NCBI RefSeq assembly: GCF_022539405.1
Contig: NZ_CP054394.1
Coordinates: 1,552,501-1,616,500 of the forward strand
Source of the DNA: Natranaerofaba carboxydovora
GTDB taxonomy: Bacteria > Bacillota > Natranaerobiia > Natranaerobiales > Natranaerofabaceae
DNA: 64,000 nt
Direction of reading: 5' to 3'
The notes under the pieces are model-generated. The model was given only the letters and a program-made list of their open reading frames with translations. It was not told the origin of the DNA and did not search any database. The stretch's first letter is position 1. Each line of letters opens with the position of its first letter. This document shows positions 17,395 through 24,875 of the stretch, piece after piece. Position numbers and translations under genes: made by a program.

Positions 17395-18870
17395 TTATTC
17401 ACCTCTTCTTCTTTTATCCTTAGTATCTAATACTGTTGGCCTATCAAACGATCTCATTGGCACAGGCTTTCGTAAAACTATTGCTAAAAAACCGGTCCAA
17501 TCAAATGGAACAACAGGCCATAAGTATGGAACGCCAAATGATTTTGTCCTTACAAGTATTCCAAATAACAGGATTAAAGAAACTAAAAAACCAATCAAAC
17601 CAAATAAGCCGGTTAATATAACAAAGAAAAATTGTGCTATTCTGTTACCTAGCTGCAATTCAAAACTAGGAGTAACAAACATTCCTACCGCAACAAGACT
17701 GACATAAAGTAGTACTTCTGGAGTAAAAAGCCCGACTTCAACAGCAATCTCACCAATTAATAACGCTGCTACTAGGCCAAGGGCAGTAGCTAGGGGTGAG
17801 GGAGTATGTATTGAAGCCATCCTGATTAAATCGACAAATACATGCCCAAATACAAACTGTAACCCTAGAGGAATCGGACCAATTTCTTCTGGACCCAAAA
17901 AATCAAGTGCTTCAGGTAAGAGCCATGGTTCAAGAGAAGCTAATAACCATAATGGTACAAGAAATAAGCTTATAAATACTCCTAAAAAACGAACCCATCT
18001 AAGATATGTACCAACGAAAGCATTCTGACGATATTCTTCTGCATGGTGTAAATGATTGAAGAAAGTAGCTGGAGCAATTATTGCAGCTGGTGAGGTATCT
18101 ACCAGTATTATCACATGACCCTCTAAAAGATGAATTGCTGCCACGTCAGGCCGTTCTGTATATCTAACCTGGGGAAAGGGATTTAAATGTTCATTTATAA
18201 TGTATTCTTCTATTGTTTTTTCCGCCATTGGTACACCGTCTAAGTTTATCGATTCTACCTTATTTTGTATATTTTTTACAAGTTGTGGGTTTGCTACATC
18301 ATCTAAATAGACAAGGGCAACATCACTTTTTGAACGTTTACCAAGCCTATAAGGAAGAACTCTTAAGCTATAATCTCTAAGTCTTCTTCTTATCAAACCT
18401 ACATTAAACACAAGAGTCTCTACAAAACCATCCCTAGATCCTCTTGTCACTCTTTCAGTTTCAGGCTCTTGAGGATCTCTAGCTGGATAAAAACGTGTAT
18501 CTAAGATTATTGCATCGCTTTCTCCATCAATAAATAAAGCCATTGGACCAGCAAGAATTTCATCCATTATATCTGCCATTTCATTTTTAACTTCTATATC
18601 TGTATAAGGAATATTACTCTTAATTTTGTCTTTTACATTTGGAACTATATCTTCCTGGTTCAATTTAACAAGGACTTGCATTACCAGCGCTATAACCTGA
18701 TCGTCACCGAAGGCATCTACGTGACATAGTGCTGCTTTTTTGTTGCCAATAGTAAACTCTCTAATAACTATATCAAAACTTATATCAGAACCTAATTTTT
18801 GCTTAACTACACTTAAGTTTTTTTCTATATCTTTATCTACTCTTTTAAGCTCTGGTAGTGAATCAACCAT
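17395..18870 (-). CDS. spoVAF: SpoVAF, spore germination protein GerA family
   Basis: A 491-aa protein. The N-terminal half is soluble, and residues from about 290 onward form four to five membrane segments (FLGVFISLFLVPLWLLASL, LVAALLIGEIAVEVGLF and others). GESDAIILDTRFYPAR and HLLEGHVIILVDTSPAAIIAPATFF are the GerAA/SpoVAF signature. In Bacillus it is a forespore inner-membrane protein of the SpoVA locus, related to germinant-receptor A subunits, and has been implicated in amplifying germination. It follows spoVAE by about 23 bases. The ATG is preceded by AGGTGGG. Confidence 0.92.
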   Translation of the reverse strand: MVDSLPELKRVDKDIEKNLSVVKQKLGSDISFDIVIREFTIGNKKAALCHVDAFGDDQVIALVMQVLVKLNQEDIVPNVKDKIKSNIPYTDIEVKNEMADIMDEILAGPMALFIDGESDAIILDTRFYPARDPQEPETERVTRGSRDGFVETLVFNVGLIRRRLRDYSLRVLPYRLGKRSKSDVALVYLDDVANPQLVKNIQNKVESINLDGVPMAEKTIEEYIINEHLNPFPQVRYTERPDVAAIHLLEGHVIILVDTSPAAIIAPATFFNHLHHAEEYRQNAFVGTYLRWVRFLGVFISLFLVPLWLLASLEPWLLPEALDFLGPEEIGPIPLGLQFVFGHVFVDLIRMASIHTPSPLATALGLVAALLIGEIAVEVGLFTPEVLLYVSLVAVGMFVTPSFELQLGNRIAQFFFVILTGLFGLIGFLVSLILLFGILVRTKSFGVPYLWPVVPFDWTGFLAIVLRKPVPMRSFDRPTVLDTKDKRRRGE

Positions 18871-18893
18871 TTAACCCACCTCTTTATTACAAA

Positions 18894-19292
18894 TTAATTT
18901 AAGCCCTTAGGATCAAATATTAATGCCATCACAAATGCAAATATTATAGCTGCAGTTATACCTGTACTTGTCACCTCAAACATACCTGTCAAAACACCTA
19001 TTATACCTGTTTGGGATGCTTCATACATTGCCCCTTGAACTAGAGAGTTACCAAAACTAGCAATTGGAATTGTAGCACCTGCACCTGCAAATTGTACGAT
19101 TGGTTCATACAGTCCAACACCAGATAAAACCCCACCTGCTATTACAAAGAGAACTAATATATGGGCAGGAGTGAGTTTAGTCAAATCAAAAAGCAGCTGC
19201 CCAATTATACAAAACAATCCCCCAACTAAAAAAGCTGTTAAATATGTACCTATTTGAAACACCCCCCTAATCAAGCTTGGTTGACGATACAA
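18894..19292 (-). CDS. spoVAE: Stage V sporulation protein AE (SpoVAEb)
   Basis: A small protein of 120-132 aa with four hydrophobic segments, part of the SpoVA channel that moves dipicolinic acid into the developing spore and out on germination. AFLVGGLFCIIGQLLFDLT and GAGATIPIASFGNSLVQGAM are diagnostic. The longest frame starts at TTG 19292, but similarity to other SpoVAEb proteins begins near the GTG at 19262, so the first 10 residues may not be translated. It is separated from spoVAD by a 221-bp dispersed element (19311-19531), an unusual break in an operon that is normally tight. Confidence 0.9.
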   Translation of the reverse strand: MYRQPSLIRGVFQIGTYLTAFLVGGLFCIIGQLLFDLTKLTPAHILVLFVIAGGVLSGVGLYEPIVQFAGAGATIPIASFGNSLVQGAMYEASQTGIIGVLTGMFEVTSTGITAAIIFAFVMALIFDPKGLN

Positions 19293-19310
19293 TGTACAAT
19301 CAAATTAGTT

Positions 19311-19531
19311 GATTCAACTGCAAAAAGTCATATGAACAAAGTTTTGTTTTTAATTGTAATACATCTTGATGAGAAAGCAGGAGAAATAAGGCCTAATGGC
19401 AGGATGTCATTAGCTAATTGAACTCAGGATGAGTTCTTGGATTAGGTAGCCTTATTCCGACTGCTGACGAATTTTAGATGTATCAATTAAAAACACTTCA
19501 CTTATGTGAATGGACTTTTTGCAGTTGAGTC
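19311..19531 (+). mobile_element. Full-length 221-bp MITE-like element inside the spoVA operon
   Basis: The ends GATTCAACTGCAAAAAGTC and GACTTTTTGCAGTTGAGTC differ at one of 19 positions as inverted repeats. Internal motifs follow the same order as the 6842 copy: ATACATCTTGATGAGAAAGC, CTAATGGCAGGATGTCATTAG, GAACTCAGGATGAGTTC, TTAGATGTATCAATTAAAAA. It runs into the 3' end of spoVAD, whose last residues and stop codon are made of element sequence. Flanks do not show an exact duplication. Confidence 0.85.
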
Positions 19532-20557
19532 ACTGTTTGATATTTCTACAGCATGACATATACCTGGGATTGATTCGCCTTGTGCACATGATATCGGACT
19601 ATGAAGAGCACCAGTTGCCATAAATAAAACATTGTCTAATTCATTGTTTTGAAGTTTGTTCCAAATATCCCCATAAAATATAACTGCAGAACAGGCACAA
19701 CCACTACCTCCACCATGTACATCCTGACTACTGTAATATACAGCAAGACCGCAATCAAGGTGATTCGTTTCTACGTTTATGTTGTTTTCATTTAACAGAT
19801 CTTTAAATAATGAACTTCCCTGCAGTCCTAAATCTCCTGTAATAATTAAGTCGTAATATTCTGGGTCTCTATCTGTATCCTGCAGGTGAGCAGTCAAAGT
19901 ATCTGCCGCCGCAGGAGCCATAGCTGACCCAAGATCATAAGGGTCTTTTTCTCCCAAATCTACTACCTTACCTGTAGTAACACTTTTTACCACAGGACCA
20001 TTTCCATCCAAAGATATTACAGCTGCTCCTGCTCCTGTAACCGTCCACTGGGCATACGGCGGCCTTTGCCCTCCATATTCAGTTGGGAATCTAAACTGTC
20101 TTTCACTACCATGATGATGACTTGAAGTACCAACCAAAATCCTATCAACAAATTTCCCAGAGACTAGCATTGAGGCAATAGATAAACCTTCAGCGGCAGT
20201 AGAACATGCACCATAGAGACCATAAAAAGGGATCCCCATATTTCTAGCCGCCAAATTGGAAGATATAATTTGATTAAGTAAGTCTCCACCTAAATATAGA
20301 TCTATATCACTAGTAGTGAGGTTTTCTTTTTGTAGAGCTTTTTGTAGGGCTTTTTCTAAATATTTACTCTCTGCAAGATCCCAGCTAATTTGACCAAGAC
20401 CATTGTCTTGTGTTATTTCATCAAAAGTTTCCCCGTAGGGACCTTTCCCCTCTTTTGGACCTACTACTGTTCCAACTGAACTAATATGTGGTGTTCTTGT
20501 TAATTTTATAGTTTGATTGCCAATTTTGGCCGAACTTTTTTCTGCCACTTCTACCAT
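19502..20557 (-). CDS. spoVAD: Stage V sporulation protein AD
   Basis: A 351-aa protein with a thiolase-like fold. In Bacillus it binds dipicolinic acid on the spore inner membrane as part of the SpoVA complex. YGACSTAAEGLSIASMLV, SSHHHGSERQFRFPTEYG and GGSGCACSAVIFYGDIW are conserved. The ATG at 20557 follows AAAGGAG. The ordinary end would be close to ICHAVEI; the tail after it (SNSDSTAKSPFT) is encoded by the right inverted repeat of the dispersed element at 19311-19531, which also supplies the stop. The core is intact, so the protein is probably functional. Confidence 0.95.
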   Translation of the reverse strand: MVEVAEKSSAKIGNQTIKLTRTPHISSVGTVVGPKEGKGPYGETFDEITQDNGLGQISWDLAESKYLEKALQKALQKENLTTSDIDLYLGGDLLNQIISSNLAARNMGIPFYGLYGACSTAAEGLSIASMLVSGKFVDRILVGTSSHHHGSERQFRFPTEYGGQRPPYAQWTVTGAGAAVISLDGNGPVVKSVTTGKVVDLGEKDPYDLGSAMAPAAADTLTAHLQDTDRDPEYYDLIITGDLGLQGSSLFKDLLNENNINVETNHLDCGLAVYYSSQDVHGGGSGCACSAVIFYGDIWNKLQNNELDNVLFMATGALHSPISCAQGESIPGICHAVEISNSDSTAKSPFT

Positions 20558-20584
20558 TTAATTTTCTCCTTTCCTACCCATCTT

Positions 20585-21028
20585 CTATATAATTGCCGAA
20601 ATAACACCTATTACAAAAGCTGTTACTACTCCATATACTATTACAGAGCCAGCTAATATGAACATTTTTGAGCCAATCCCCTGGATATAACCCTCTTTTT
20701 TGAACTCCATAGCAGCAGATGTAACAGCATTTGCAAACCCGGTAACCGGAACAAATGCTCCTGCCCCGCCAAACTGACCTAGTTTTTTATAGACACCTGT
20801 TCCTGTAGCAAGGGCAGCTAGAAATATTACCGTTGCTACCGTTGGATTAAGTGCATCAGTAGGTGAAAATCCCAAGTAAATGTAGAAATTAAGTATTGCC
20901 TGACCAATCAAACAAATGGTTCCTCCGACCAAAAAAGCTAATATAACATTTTTTAAAATTGGTGGCATGGGACGATGTTTTTGAACCAACTTTGAATACG
21001 CTTTACTCTGAGAGTTTAAATTACTCAC
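20585..21028 (-). CDS. spoVAC: Stage V sporulation protein AC
   Basis: A membrane protein of 147 aa. PPILKNVILAFLVGGTICLIG and FGGAGAFVPVTGFANAVTSAAM are the SpoVAC core, with four membrane segments; it is related in sequence to SpoVAE (compare FGGAGAFVPVTGFANA with FAGAGATIPIASFGNS). In Bacillus it behaves as a mechanosensitive channel component for dipicolinate release. The frame opens at TTG 21046, but GTG 21028 follows AAGGAGG by eight bases and is the likely start. It is the first gene of the local spoVAC-AD-AE-AF set; spoVAA and spoVAB are absent. Confidence 0.94.
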   Translation of the reverse strand: MSNLNSQSKAYSKLVQKHRPMPPILKNVILAFLVGGTICLIGQAILNFYIYLGFSPTDALNPTVATVIFLAALATGTGVYKKLGQFGGAGAFVPVTGFANAVTSAAMEFKKEGYIQGIGSKMFILAGSVIVYGVVTAFVIGVISAII

Positions 21029-21046
21029 TATTTTTCCCTCCTTCAA

Positions 21047-21070
21047 TTAAAAGCACCCTTAACGGGTGCT
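21047..21070 (-). terminator. Short hairpin terminator after the dodecin gene
   Basis: AGCACCC pairs with GGGTGCT on the minus strand and is followed by TTTTAATT. It lies between the dodecin stop and spoVAC, so the two may be transcribed separately. Confidence 0.65.
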
Positions 21071-21077
21071 ATTAAAT

Positions 21078-21284
21078 TTAGCGAGATACATTAAAAGCTA
21101 CCTTAACATTAGCTTTATATTCTACAATCTTTCCATCCTCAACATCACCGGTAAAATTATATATTTCTACACCAGCAATATCATCAATGGTTTTAGATGC
21201 TTCATGAACTGCATTTTGTACTGCATCTTCCCATCCTTGCTTTGACTCTCCAACTAATTCAACAACTTTTACTGTTTCAACCAT
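21078..21284 (-). CDS. Dodecin family flavin-binding protein
   Basis: A 68-aa protein beginning MVETVKVVELVGESKQGWEDAV, with VEIYNFTGDVEDGKIVEYKANV in the second half. This is the dodecin fold: small dodecamers that store or buffer flavins or CoA in the cytoplasm. The ATG follows GGAGGAAAATTAA. It stands between a small membrane protein and spoVAC; its own terminator follows. Finding it next to spoVA genes may be chance or may reflect expression during sporulation. Confidence 0.88.
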   Translation of the reverse strand: MVETVKVVELVGESKQGWEDAVQNAVHEASKTIDDIAGVEIYNFTGDVEDGKIVEYKANVKVAFNVSR

Positions 21285-21377
21285 TTAATTTTCCTCCTCT
21301 CAGGATATTATAGTTTATTTATAATCTGCCCTTTTATGAAACCTAGTATTCTTCAAAAAAATTTCTAATTTCTCTTG

Positions 21378-21530
21378 CTAATTTGTCTCAGTAATTTCTA
21401 TTAATACACGCTTAGAATCCCTTGGCGGAGTTTCATTATTACTTAAATAATAAAAAGCTGACAAAAATATGGATAATAAAACTGTAATTAACAACAAAAT
21501 CAAAATTTCATAACTTCTAATTTTAGACAT
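21378..21530 (-). CDS. Small single-span membrane protein, unknown
   Basis: A 50-aa product starting MSKIRSYEILILLLITVLLS, with one membrane helix and a short polar tail (NNETPPRDSKRVLIEITETN) presumably outside or in the intermembrane space. The start at 21530 is chosen because GGAGGG lies eight bases upstream; the frame continues to 21593 without a ribosome site. It lies downstream of sigF and upstream of the dodecin gene, where a sigma-F-dependent forespore role is possible but not shown. I do not recognise it. Confidence 0.5.
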   Translation of the reverse strand: MSKIRSYEILILLLITVLLSIFLSAFYYLSNNETPPRDSKRVLIEITETN

Positions 21531-21603
21531 TTTCTTTCCCTCCATTATTTTCTGACTTCTATATTTTTTACTTTTTTTTACTTTAATATTCATTAATATT
21601 CAT

Positions 21604-21642
21604 GTCTCTGATACAAAAAGTCTATTTACATAAGTGAAGTGT
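21604..21642 (-). repeat. Terminal relic of the dispersed element
   Basis: GTCTCTGATACAAAAAGTC followed by TATTTACATAAGTGAAGTGT matches the outer 39 bases of the full copies. It lies between the sigF terminator and the small membrane protein gene. Confidence 0.65.
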
Positions 21643-21690
21643 AAAACAAAAACAGCTCAAAGAAAAACTATAACAAAGTCTTTATTTAAC

Positions 21691-21730
21691 AAAAAATTAG
21701 CGGTCTAATAGAATCAATTTAGACCGCTAA
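21691..21730 (-). terminator. Rho-independent terminator of the spoIIA operon
   Basis: On the minus strand TTAGCGGTCTA pairs perfectly with TAGACCGCTAA and is followed by TTTTTTG. The sigF stop codon lies in the first arm. Confidence 0.9.
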
Positions 21731-22455
21731 ACAACATTCACGTTCATCTCTCTTAATTTCCTTAATATTTTTCGCTCCCACCTAGAAACTTTAACCTGGT
21801 TAATACCTAAGTATTCCCCTACTTCTTTTTGACTTTTCTCTTCAACAAATCTCATTATAATTAATCGCTTTTCTTTTTCATCCAAACCATGGGTAAGTTC
21901 TAGTATACCTATTTCATCATCTTTGTCTTTCTTTAATTTTTTAGTTACAATGTTTTCCATAAAAGAATTATTATTTTCACCTGTACTATAATCTATAGAC
22001 AAAGGATCTTTGCTAGATTCTAGTGCAGCAGCAACTTCTTCTGGAGAAGTATCTAGCTCTTCTGAAATTTCATTTAGAGTTGGGCTCCTATTTAAGTATT
22101 TTGCCAATTCTTCTTCTTTTTGCTTTACCCTTTTTCCTTGCTCTTTTAAAGTTCTGCTAATCTTTAGTTTATTATTATCTCTTAAAAAAGTTTTTATTTC
22201 CCCAATAATTACAGGTACAGCATAAGTTGAAAATTTTACGTTTTTGTTAATATCAAACCTGTCAATAGCTTTTATTAGTCCAATCATCCCTAATTGAAAC
22301 AAATCCTCGTAATCAAGCTTTCCTTTAAAACGTTTTATAATAGAATGCACTAAAGCTTCATTAGATTTAATTAATTCTTCCCTAGCCTTCTCATCTCCCT
22401 CTATCCTCCACTGTTTGATTAAAACATAAAATTTGTCGTAATAATCCTCCCTCAA
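21727..22455 (-). CDS. sigF: RNA polymerase sporulation sigma factor F
   Basis: The first forespore-specific sigma factor, held by SpoIIAB and released when SpoIIAA is dephosphorylated. The 242-aa protein has region 2 (DLFQLGMIGLIKAIDRFD, VKFSTYAVPVIIGEIKTF), region 3 (LNEISEELDTSPEEVAAAL) and the region 4 helix-turn-helix (SQKEVGEYLGINQVKVSRWE). TTG 22455 follows AAGGAG, which overlaps the 3' end of spoIIAB, in the conserved spoIIAA-AB-sigF order. The SPEEV and RWERKI features favour sigma-F over sigma-G, and the operon settles it. Confidence 0.95.
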   Translation of the reverse strand: MREDYYDKFYVLIKQWRIEGDEKAREELIKSNEALVHSIIKRFKGKLDYEDLFQLGMIGLIKAIDRFDINKNVKFSTYAVPVIIGEIKTFLRDNNKLKISRTLKEQGKRVKQKEEELAKYLNRSPTLNEISEELDTSPEEVAAALESSKDPLSIDYSTGENNNSFMENIVTKKLKKDKDDEIGILELTHGLDEKEKRLIIMRFVEEKSQKEVGEYLGINQVKVSRWERKILRKLREMNVNVV

Positions 22456-22461
22456 TCTAAC

Positions 22462-22911
22462 CTACTCCTTTTTATTGGTAGAAGTAGAAAACGACTTTTT
22501 CATGATAACTTTTGTTCCTTCTCCAGGAGTTGATGATATCTCCACTTCATCCATAAAACTTTCAATTATAGTAAATCCCATACCAGATCTCTCAAGCTCT
22601 GGTCTAGTTGTATACAAAGGCTCTTTTGCTTTTTCTAAATCTTTTATGCCTTTACCATCATCTTCTACAACTAAATTTAAAGTATTATTCTCAATACTTC
22701 CCATTATTTTTATTTCTCCGGTTTCCTCTTCTGAGTATGCATGTATAATACTGTTGGTAACAGCTTCACTCACTGCGGTTTTTAATTCATTTATTTCTTC
22801 TACCGTTGGATTTAGACGTGCCGCAAAAGATGCTACTACAACTCTTGAGAAGGACTCATTTTCAGATATATTAGGTATTATTAATTCCATATAATCATTA
22901 GATCTTTTCAA
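22462..22911 (-). CDS. spoIIAB: Anti-sigma F factor and serine kinase
   Basis: A GHKL-fold kinase that binds sigma-F and phosphorylates SpoIIAA. Visible are the N box ([17 protein letters not shown]), G1 (VEDDGKGI) and G2 ([16 protein letters not shown]). Length is 149 aa with the TTG at 22911, which overlaps the spoIIAA stop as TTGA and so suggests translational coupling; an ATG at 22890 ([14 protein letters not shown]) is the alternative. Both give a complete domain. Its coupled translation with its substrate fits the stoichiometric switch known from Bacillus. Confidence 0.95.
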   Translation of the reverse strand: MKRSNDYMELIIPNISENESFSRVVVASFAARLNPTVEEINELKTAVSEAVTNSIIHAYSEEETGEIKIMGSIENNTLNLVVEDDGKGIKDLEKAKEPLYTTRPELERSGMGFTIIESFMDEVEISSTPGEGTKVIMKKSFSTSTNKKE

Positions 22912-23261
22912 TTTCTTCTCTCCCTTCTATTTTCAAGGGTTTTTTCTAAAGTTGGATAAATTGATATTAATTTCTTTAACCCCGCAAGCTCAAAGACTTT
23001 TTCCACTTGAGGTGATAATCCGCAAGCTTTCACATTACCTCCTGTCTTCGATGACAAATTCTTATATCTTCCAAGTATTGCACCAAGTCCAGAACTATCC
23101 ATGAACCAAAGCTTTGAAAGCTCTAGTATCAAATTTTTATAGATTCCCTTGTTAAGCTCTTCATCCACCCTTTCTCTAAACTCATCGGCATAGTGATGAT
23201 CAAACTCACCTTCAAGACTAACAATTAAATTATCTTCCTCAGCTGAGATATCTATCTTCAT
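22908..23261 (-). CDS. spoIIAA: Anti-sigma F factor antagonist
   Basis: A STAS-domain protein of 117 aa that frees sigma-F by binding SpoIIAB. The phosphorylated Ser lies in [17 protein letters not shown] near residue 57; the N-terminal strand [21 protein letters not shown] is typical. The ATG lies after AGGGGGGATAGTAA. It heads the spoIIA operon. About 75 bases upstream a GAAGGAAAA sequence resembles a sigma-H -35 box, but the -10 match is poor, so I do not annotate a promoter. Read-through from dacF would have to pass the hairpin at 23343-23386. Confidence 0.95.
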   Translation of the reverse strand: MKIDISAEEDNLIVSLEGEFDHHYADEFRERVDEELNKGIYKNLILELSKLWFMDSSGLGAILGRYKNLSSKTGGNVKACGLSPQVEKVFELAGLKKLISIYPTLEKTLENRRERRN

Positions 23262-23342
23262 TTACTATCCCCCCTTTACTTAAGGTCCTCCATATCTTTC
23301 CTATAGTTTTTAAATGCTTCTAGAAACTAGAAAATTTTCCTT

Positions 23343-23386
23343 CTAAAGCAGAAAAATTGCACAAAAGTGCAATTTTTCTGCTTTAG
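23343..23386 (-). terminator. Perfect 20-bp stem hairpin between dacF and spoIIAA
   Basis: CTAAAGCAGAAAAATTGCAC and its exact complement flank a four-base loop. The inner part reads AAAAATTGCAC-loop-GTGCAATTTTT, an A-stem-T design that works as a terminator in both directions. It should end dacF transcription before spoIIAA. In Bacillus, dacF can read into spoIIA, so this stem may set that boundary. Confidence 0.75.
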
Positions 23387-23411
23387 TCTACAAAATAGGA
23401 CAATGTAATTT

Positions 23412-23434
23412 TGGTTTCGATGCAAAAAATCTAA
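23412..23434 (-). repeat. Weak terminal relic of the dispersed element
   Basis: TTTCGATGCAAAAAATCTAA resembles the element end GATTCTGGTGCAAAAAGTCTA with several changes, and abuts the dacF stop at 23438. It is recognised only because of its position and the better copies. Confidence 0.4.
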
Positions 23435-23437
23435 ATC

Positions 23438-24694
23438 TTAATCTCCAAATTTCACCCAATTCTCAATTATCCTACCAAAGAAGTCACTGTATGTTCCTCT
23501 TGAGATCTCTTGCTCAGCTATTAGGTCTACTTCCGTTCTTTTATTGCTATGATCAAAATATGCTTTTCCAATTTTTTGACCTTTCTCAATAGGTGCATCT
23601 AATATTTCACTATCTAATTCAATCTCTACATCAACGTCAACATCGTCTCCTCTTTCATAAATCACCGAAAGATTATCCGCTGCAACAGCATTTACGTTTT
23701 GTTTGTCACCTTTGTTAACAGGGACTTCTTTAAGCACATCTCCAGCTGGGTAAATATTTTCAACTTCATAGTTAGAAAAACCATAGTCAAGTAAATCTGC
23801 CGCTTCATCAAATCTTTCTTCTGAATTTTCGCTTTCTAAAACTATAGATATAAATCTTCTATCATCTCTTTTGGCAGTAGCAGAAATCCCATAGCCCGCT
23901 TCGTCTGTAAATCCAGTTTTTAGACCGTCACAATTAGGATACCAATCTATAAGTTTATTCGTGTTACTTAGATAAACACCCTCTTCATCTATTACACCTT
24001 CCAAAAAGCTTTCATCTAGCCATATCCGAAACCAGTCTAGCACCTGTCCATATTTAACTAACTCTGTTGACATTTTAAAAATATCTCTAGCTGAAGTATA
24101 GTGGTCATCATGGTGAAGGCCATGAGGATTTTTAAAATTAGTATTGTCCATTCCTAATTCTTTTGCTTTTCGATTCATCTCTTCTACAAAACCCGAGACA
24201 GATCCTGAAATATATTCGGCTACTGCTATGCTTGCATCATTTGCTGACCCAACTGCAATACCTTTTAACAAATCTTTAAGGGTTAAAGTTTTCCCTTTTT
24301 CTAAAAATAACGTCGTCCCTACAACACCTTCGGCATTCTTACTTATAACCACTTCATCTTCAAAAGAAGCCTTACCCTCTTCGATATGCTCCATAGCAAC
24401 AAGTAAGGTCATAATCTTTGTAATGCTTGCAGGATAAACTTTTTTATCAATTTCACGTTCAACAAGCACTTCTTTGGAACCTGGTTCTCCTAATAGTAAT
24501 ACTGGTGACTCAAATTCTTCAAACTCATCTACTTCTTCATCAGTATCTTCCCTACTATCATTTTCATTGTCTACTTCATCTTCTATCAAAATTTCTAACA
24601 GCCCATCAATATCAAACTCCGCATTAGCCGTTGAAAAACTAGCTAAAACTAATATTACTGCTAAGAATAAACAGGAGACTGTTTTTGACATCAT
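23438..24694 (-). CDS. dacF: D-alanyl-D-alanine carboxypeptidase, DacF type
   Basis: An exported penicillin-binding peptidase. The signal peptide is MMSKTVSCLFLAVILVLASF, with cleavage near TANA. Active-site motifs are SITK (in YPASITKIM), SAN (GSANDASIAVAEY) and KTG (DGLKTGFTDE). Length is 418 aa. In Bacillus dacF lies immediately before spoIIA, as here, and acts on forespore cortex cross-linking. Between the signal peptide and the catalytic domain is an acidic linker (EDEVDNENDSREDTDEEVDE) absent from the dacB paralogue at 7094; it fits an external salty or alkaline setting. Start ATG 24694 or 24691 follows AGGAGG. Confidence 0.93.
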   Translation of the reverse strand: MMSKTVSCLFLAVILVLASFSTANAEFDIDGLLEILIEDEVDNENDSREDTDEEVDEFEEFESPVLLLGEPGSKEVLVEREIDKKVYPASITKIMTLLVAMEHIEEGKASFEDEVVISKNAEGVVGTTLFLEKGKTLTLKDLLKGIAVGSANDASIAVAEYISGSVSGFVEEMNRKAKELGMDNTNFKNPHGLHHDDHYTSARDIFKMSTELVKYGQVLDWFRIWLDESFLEGVIDEEGVYLSNTNKLIDWYPNCDGLKTGFTDEAGYGISATAKRDDRRFISIVLESENSEERFDEAADLLDYGFSNYEVENIYPAGDVLKEVPVNKGDKQNVNAVAADNLSVIYERGDDVDVDVEIELDSEILDAPIEKGQKIGKAYFDHSNKRTEVDLIAEQEISRGTYSDFFGRIIENWVKFGD

Positions 24695-24785
24695 ATACCT
24701 CCTTCGTTTTGATCATAGTCATAAATCTTTGCATATTAAGTCAAGAATTGTTTTTTATATTTTTCCCTTGTAATTTTAAAACATA

Positions 24786-24830
24786 CAAAAAGAAAGAGCT
24801 TCTTACTTTTGAGTAAAAAGCTCTTTCTTT
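24786..24830 (-). terminator. Rho-independent terminator after pdp
   Basis: On the minus strand AGAAAGAGCTTTTTACT pairs with AGTAAGAAGCTCTTTCT, with one mismatch, and is followed by TTTTTG. It ends the nucleoside-salvage operon before dacF. Confidence 0.88.
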
Positions 24831-24871
24831 TCGACTGCCCTCGAAGTGACCAGACTTTTTGCAGTAGAATC
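24828..24871 (+). repeat. Eroded right end of the dispersed element
   Basis: TTCGACTGCCCTCGAAGTGA followed by CAGACTTTTTGCAGTAGAATC matches two blocks of the right half of the full copies with the region between them deleted. It lies between the pdp stop (24876) and its terminator. Confidence 0.6.
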
Positions 24872-24875
24872 AATT

